Positions 21,397-24,333 of a stretch of 24,333 nucleotides of DNA are shown here, in pieces (within the stretch, counting starts at the first letter, position 1; each line of letters opens with the position of its first letter). The translations under genes were made by a program, and so were the position numbers. This DNA is from JAXGVG01 sp040773965. GTDB taxonomy: Bacteria > Pseudomonadota > Alphaproteobacteria > UBA9219. The notes beneath the pieces are model-generated. The model was not told where the DNA came from. It saw only the letters and a program-made list of their open reading frames with translations, and ran no database searches. The DNA is taken from assembly GCA_040773965.1 (NCBI GenBank), contig JAXGVG010000008.1, positions 1-24,333 on the forward strand, in the 5' to 3' direction.

Positions 21397-22477
21397 CGTC
21401 GTTCGTTTCCCGCGCGCCGGAAGCTCCGCCGCCATTGTCCAATAAACTCATTTGCCGTCCCGTTGGCGCCGTAAGGCCCAGATGGCGGTAGCCGCCCTCC
21501 GTGAGCATCCGGCCCCGTGGCGTTCGCTGGAGCAAACCCTGTTGGATGAGATAGGGCTCGATCACTTCTTCCAGCACGTCGCGTTGCTCGGCAAGCGCGG
21601 CCGCGAGCGTTTCCACGCCTGCCGGGCCGCCCCCATAATTTTCGGCAATCATGGCAAGATAACGGCGATCCATCGCGTCGAAGCCCAAACGGTCGACTTC
21701 CAGCTTTTTCAGGGCGCTATCGGCAGCCTTGGCGTCAATAGCCTTATGCCCGTCGACGGCGGCAAAGTCGCGCACACGGCGTAAAAGACGCACGGCCACG
21801 CGGGGCGTACCACGCGCGCGGCTGGCGATCTCGCTGGCGCCGTCCGGGGTGAGAGGCAAAGAAAGCTTATGCGCGGCGCGGCGGATGATCTCTTGCAGTT
21901 CTTCCGGCGTGTAGAAGTTCAGGCGCAGCGGGATGCCAAAACGTTCGCGCAAGGGACGCGTGATCAGGCCGCTTCGCGTCGTCGCGCCGATAAGCGTAAA
22001 CGGCGGCAAGTCAATACGCACCGAACGCGCCGAAGGCCCTTCGCCGATGATGAGATCGAGCTGGAAATCCTCCATGGCCGGGTAGAGGATTTCTTCCACC
22101 GCCGGGTTCAAACGGTGAATTTCGTCGATAAACAATACATCATGCGGCTGCAGGTTGGTGAGCAACGCCGCCAGATCGCCTGCCCGCGCGATCACGGGGC
22201 CGGACGTGCCGCGAAAGCCGACGCCGAGTTCGCGCGCGATGATTTGCGCCAACGTCGTTTTGCCAAGTCCCGGCGGGCCGGAAAGAAGGACGTGATCGAG
22301 CGCTTGCTTGCGTTGCTGCGCCGCGCGGATGAAAACGTCCAGATTGGAGCGCAGGGTTTCCTGTCCCACAAAATCGACGAGGCGTTGCGGGCGGAGCGCC
22401 ATGTCCGGGGCTTCTTCGGCCAGAGGCGCGGGGGTGACGAGGCGGTCGGACAGGGCGGCTTGGGCGTTGGGCTTCAT
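21356..22477 (-). CDS. ruvB: Holliday junction branch migration helicase RuvB
   Basis: Hexameric AAA+ motor that drives Holliday-junction branch migration with RuvA. Walker A is GPPGLGKTT (residues 67-75), Walker B is VLFIDEIHRLN, sensor 1 is IGATTRSG and the arginine finger region is LRERFGIPLRL. The C-terminal winged helix is present (YLIQQGLLQRTPRGRMLTEGGYRHLGL). Length is 373 residues. The Ruv core ends near LGLTAPTG; about 30 further residues follow (MSLLDNGGGASGARETNDDADENEDFGQGNR in part), acidic and low in complexity, whose DNA also encodes the ybgC N-terminus. ATG 22477 overlaps the ruvA stop by four bases. Confidence 0.97.
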   Translation of the reverse strand: MKPNAQAALSDRLVTPAPLAEEAPDMALRPQRLVDFVGQETLRSNLDVFIRAAQQRKQALDHVLLSGPPGLGKTTLAQIIARELGVGFRGTSGPVIARAGDLAALLTNLQPHDVLFIDEIHRLNPAVEEILYPAMEDFQLDLIIGEGPSARSVRIDLPPFTLIGATTRSGLITRPLRERFGIPLRLNFYTPEELQEIIRRAAHKLSLPLTPDGASEIASRARGTPRVAVRLLRRVRDFAAVDGHKAIDAKAADSALKKLEVDRLGFDAMDRRYLAMIAENYGGGPAGVETLAAALAEQRDVLEEVIEPYLIQQGLLQRTPRGRMLTEGGYRHLGLTAPTGRQMSLLDNGGGASGARETNDDADENEDFGQGNR

Positions 22478-23091
22478 GCGGCGCTATCCCTTCGGCTGAG
22501 CTCCGCGAGGCTGGCGCGGATGAGGGCATCTAGTTTCGCGTCATTACCCAATTTTCCGGCGGCGGAAGAAACGGCCGCGAAAGCTTCCATGCGGCGATAG
22601 CCCAGATTGATCAAAGCCGATACGGCGTCGCCGTTGACGCCGCTCGTGGCGAGCGGGGCCGGAGCGCCCGCAACGCCGGAGCGCCCGATAATTCCGGCAA
22701 CCTTATCTTTCAATTCCGTGACGATGCGCAGCGCCAGTTTCGGCCCGACGCCGTCGGCTTGTGTCAACACGGCTTTGTCCTGCGCGGCAATGGCCTGGGC
22801 AAGGCGGTCGGGCGAAAGGATGCCGAGGATGGCCAGGGCCGATTTCGCGCCCACGCCTTGCACGGTCGTGAGCAGGCGGAACCAGTCGCGTTCGGCTGTG
22901 TCAATAAAGCCGTAAAGGCTTATGGCGTCTTCGCGCACGTGCGTTTCGATCAGGAGCGAAACCGTTTCGCTTGCGCCGATCTGGTTCAACGTCCGGCCCG
23001 AAACGGCGACGACATACCCCACGCCTTGCACGTCGATGACGAGCTGGTTGTTGGAAATGTTGTCCACTTTGCCTGTCAGTTTGCCGATCAT
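22474..23091 (-). CDS. ruvA: Holliday junction branch migration protein RuvA
   Basis: Tetrameric DNA-binding partner that holds the Holliday junction for RuvB. Domain I (about 1-62, MIGKLTGKVDNISNNQLVID, YVVAVSGRTL, ETHVREDAISLYGF) is the OB fold. Domain II contains two helix-hairpin-helix motifs (LLTTVQGVGAKSALAIL and LTQADGVGPKLALRIVTELKDK). Domain III (about 155-205, DAVSALINLGYRRMEAFAAVSSA) binds RuvB. Length is 205 residues, normal. It starts 18 nt after the ruvC stop and overlaps ruvB by four bases. AAGGAACG-type purines lie upstream of ATG 23091. Confidence 0.96.
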   Translation of the reverse strand: MIGKLTGKVDNISNNQLVIDVQGVGYVVAVSGRTLNQIGASETVSLLIETHVREDAISLYGFIDTAERDWFRLLTTVQGVGAKSALAILGILSPDRLAQAIAAQDKAVLTQADGVGPKLALRIVTELKDKVAGIIGRSGVAGAPAPLATSGVNGDAVSALINLGYRRMEAFAAVSSAAGKLGNDAKLDALIRASLAELSRRDSAA

Positions 23092-23109
23092 TCGGGATGA
23101 CGTTCCTTT

Positions 23110-23616
23110 TCAACGCGTTAAGGGGTAGCCCTCGGCGGCACGCCGATGATGCGCGTGGCAGATTGCAACTGCAAGGGCGTCGGCGGCGTCGGCGGCCTGT
23201 TTTCCCGAGCCGGGCAGGAGCACGCGAATCATGGCCTGGATCTGCTTTTTGTCCGCATGGCCATAGCCCGTGACCGCTTGTTTGACCTTGTTGGCCGAAT
23301 ATTCCGTCACGTTGAGCCCGGCTTGCGCAGCCGTTAGCATGACCACGCCGCGAGCCTGTCCCAATTTTAAAGCCGAGGCGGCATTGCGGTTTACGAACGT
23401 TTCTTCAAGCGCCGCTTCATGTGGGAGGTGGGTAGCTACGACGCCGCTCAGCGCTTCGGCAAGCGCCCTTAACCTTTCGGCCATGGGGAGGCCGGGGTCG
23501 GGGTTGATTCGGCCGGCGGCAATAAAAGACAAGCGGTTGTCGTGCCTGGCCACGATTCCCCAGCCGGTGTGCCGAAGACCGGGGTCGAGGCCGAGGATAA
23601 GGCGAATCGCTGTCAT
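23110..23616 (-). CDS. ruvC: Crossover junction endodeoxyribonuclease RuvC
   Basis: RNase-H-fold resolvase that cuts Holliday junctions symmetrically. The acidic catalytic set is visible: Asp11 (ILGLDPGLRHTGWG), Glu71 (ALEETFVNRNAASALKLGQARG) and Asp143 and Asp146 (AADAADALAVAICH). The SANKVKQAVTGYGHADKKQIQAMI helix is typical. Length is 168 residues, normal. ATG 23616 is set by homology; no good Shine-Dalgarno lies before it. It is the first gene of the minus-strand run ruvC-ruvA-ruvB-ybgC-tolQ-tolR-tolA-tolB, in which no gap exceeds 27 nt. The NfeD-like gene is divergent, 113 nt away. Confidence 0.96.
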   Translation of the reverse strand: MTAIRLILGLDPGLRHTGWGIVARHDNRLSFIAAGRINPDPGLPMAERLRALAEALSGVVATHLPHEAALEETFVNRNAASALKLGQARGVVMLTAAQAGLNVTEYSANKVKQAVTGYGHADKKQIQAMIRVLLPGSGKQAADAADALAVAICHAHHRRAAEGYPLTR

Positions 23617-23729
23617 GCCAGCAGGTTAGGCACGCGCCTGACCGGGCACAAGAAGAGGTTTTGCCTTGTGTTTTCCTGCCGTTCGCCTATCAAGGTACGG
23701 AGTTTTTCTACAGAGGAAAGGGCGCAGGC

Positions 23730-24176
23730 ATGATCGAATTGTTGTGGTGGCACTGGGCCATTGCAGGTTTCGGGTTCATTCTGGCGGAGCTGTTGCTCCC
23801 CGCTTTCGTTCTGATTTGGTTCGGGCTTGGCGCGTTTATCGTTATGGCGGCGAAGTTGCTCCTGCCCGGCCTGGGGCTCACGCCGCAGATTTTGCTGTGG
23901 TCCTTGTCGTCAATTCTTATGATCGTTTTGTGGTTCAAGGTTTTTAAACGTCACCATCACAAAACGTTTGTTGGCCGCTCCTCGGCGCATATCGAGGGAG
24001 AGGTCGGCATTTTGATCGAACCCGTCGCGCCCTTCAAAAACGGCCGCGTGCGTTTTCAGCGTCCCGTTCTGGGCTCCGACAATTGGGAATGCATTGCCGA
24101 CGAGCCGGTTGAAGTGGGCGCGCGAGTCAAAGTACTGAAGGTCGAGGGAAGTCTGGTTACCGTTGGGAAGGTTTAA
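23730..24176 (+). CDS. NfeD-family membrane protein
   Basis: Short NfeD (NfeD1b-like) protein, the usual partner of a slipin/SPFH protein in membrane-domain organisation. Two or three hydrophobic segments lie in the first 75 residues (WWHWAIAGFGFILAELLLPA; LIWFGLGAFIVMAAKLLLPG; ILLWSLSSILMIVLWFKVF). The C-terminal soluble OB-fold domain (about 85-148) is recognised by GEVGILIEPVAPFKNGRVRFQ, WECIADEPVEVGARVKVLKVEGSLVTV. Length is 148 residues. ATG 23730 is preceded by GAGGAAAGG; an upstream in-frame start at 23661 adds residues unlike the family. A slipin gene starts 30 nt downstream, so the two form an operon. Confidence 0.9.
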   Translation: MIELLWWHWAIAGFGFILAELLLPAFVLIWFGLGAFIVMAAKLLLPGLGLTPQILLWSLSSILMIVLWFKVFKRHHHKTFVGRSSAHIEGEVGILIEPVAPFKNGRVRFQRPVLGSDNWECIADEPVEVGARVKVLKVEGSLVTVGKV

Positions 24177-24206
24177 CGCCGGAAAAATTCAATAAGGAGG
24201 ACCGTC

Positions 24207-24333
24207 ATGGATCCGTCGCTGATCGTCGTTGTCGTTCTTGCTCTCTTCATTTTCATCACGCTGTTGAAGGGCGTGCGCGTCGTGCCCCAGGGTGAGGAAT
24301 GGGTGATCGAGCGGCTAGGCAAGTATGAGGAAA
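24207..24333 (+). CDS. Slipin/SPFH-domain protein, 5' end only
   Basis: Partial gene running off the window. The 42 visible codons give an N-terminal membrane anchor (MDPSLIVVVVLALFIFITLL) followed by KGVRVVPQGEEWVIERLGKY, the characteristic start of the stomatin/QmcA-type SPFH domain. Family members form oligomeric rings or microdomains at the inner membrane and associate with NfeD-type partners. The start is fixed by an ideal TAAGGAGG at 24193-24200 and ATG 24207. It follows the NfeD-like gene by 30 nt. Confidence 0.88.
   Translation, partial: MDPSLIVVVVLALFIFITLLKGVRVVPQGEEWVIERLGKYEE

Overview
The window reads as a chromosomal segment of an alphaproteobacterium of moderate to high G+C (by eye; not computed). 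The evidence is the contiguous ruvC-ruvA-ruvB-ybgC-tolQ-tolR-tolA-tolB block with pal and cpoB beyond it, a fused MaoC-phosphate acetyltransferase followed by an acetate kinase, an NfeD-slipin pair, and dense, short-spaced genes. I cannot name the order or genus. No rRNA, tRNA, insertion sequence, prophage or CRISPR array is visible. Nearly every gene is a housekeeping type.

Layout. 1-161: an inverted repeat built of 7-nt units, cut by the window edge, then the galE leader. 162-2147 (+): galE and a periplasmic parvulin-type prolyl isomerase, ending in a two-way terminator shared with the convergent hemN (2217-3590, -). 3789-4151 (-): small periplasmic coiled-coil protein. 4488-5132 (+): OmpA-domain envelope protein. 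5198-6467 (-): a conserved Cys-containing membrane protein of unknown function followed by iron superoxide dismutase. 6468-6711: a repeat-rich gene-free tract. 6712-9733 (-): three-gene export operon (HlyD adaptor, ABC ATPase, ABC-2 permease). 9734-10063: gene-free regulatory tract with two dyads. 10064-12694 (+): MaoC-Pta fusion and acetate kinase. 12848-13090 (+): small unknown protein. 13133-14584 (-): gatB. 14660-15337 (+): yggS. 15351-16877 (-): cpoB/ybgF and pal, separated by a strong UUCG-loop terminator. 16878-17464: gene-free A+T-richer tract. 17465-23616 (-): tolB back through tolA, tolR, tolQ, ybgC, ruvB, ruvA to ruvC. 23730-24333 (+): NfeD-like protein and the start of a slipin/SPFH protein.

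How the genes work together. TolQRAB, Pal, CpoB and YbgC form the trans-envelope Tol-Pal system that keeps the outer membrane attached and constricting at division. Here the core shares an apparent operon with the RuvABC Holliday-junction machinery, while pal and cpoB look like separate transcription units. MaoC-Pta and AckA connect acyl-CoA, acyl phosphate and ATP. HemN makes haem without oxygen and SodB handles superoxide, which suits life across changing oxygen levels.

Most unusual observations. (1) Two elements, at 1-95 and 18736-18843, share an architecture: inverted arms made of 7-nt units around a 37-48 nt loop. The second lies inside tolB and encodes almost the whole signal peptide. 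(2) The MaoC domain of the Pta fusion has Tyr where the catalytic His is expected. (3) Repeats and a 26-bp perfect palindrome fill the 3' flank of the ABC operon. Start sites were chosen by hand from Shine-Dalgarno sequences, signal peptides and overlaps. No database search was possible.
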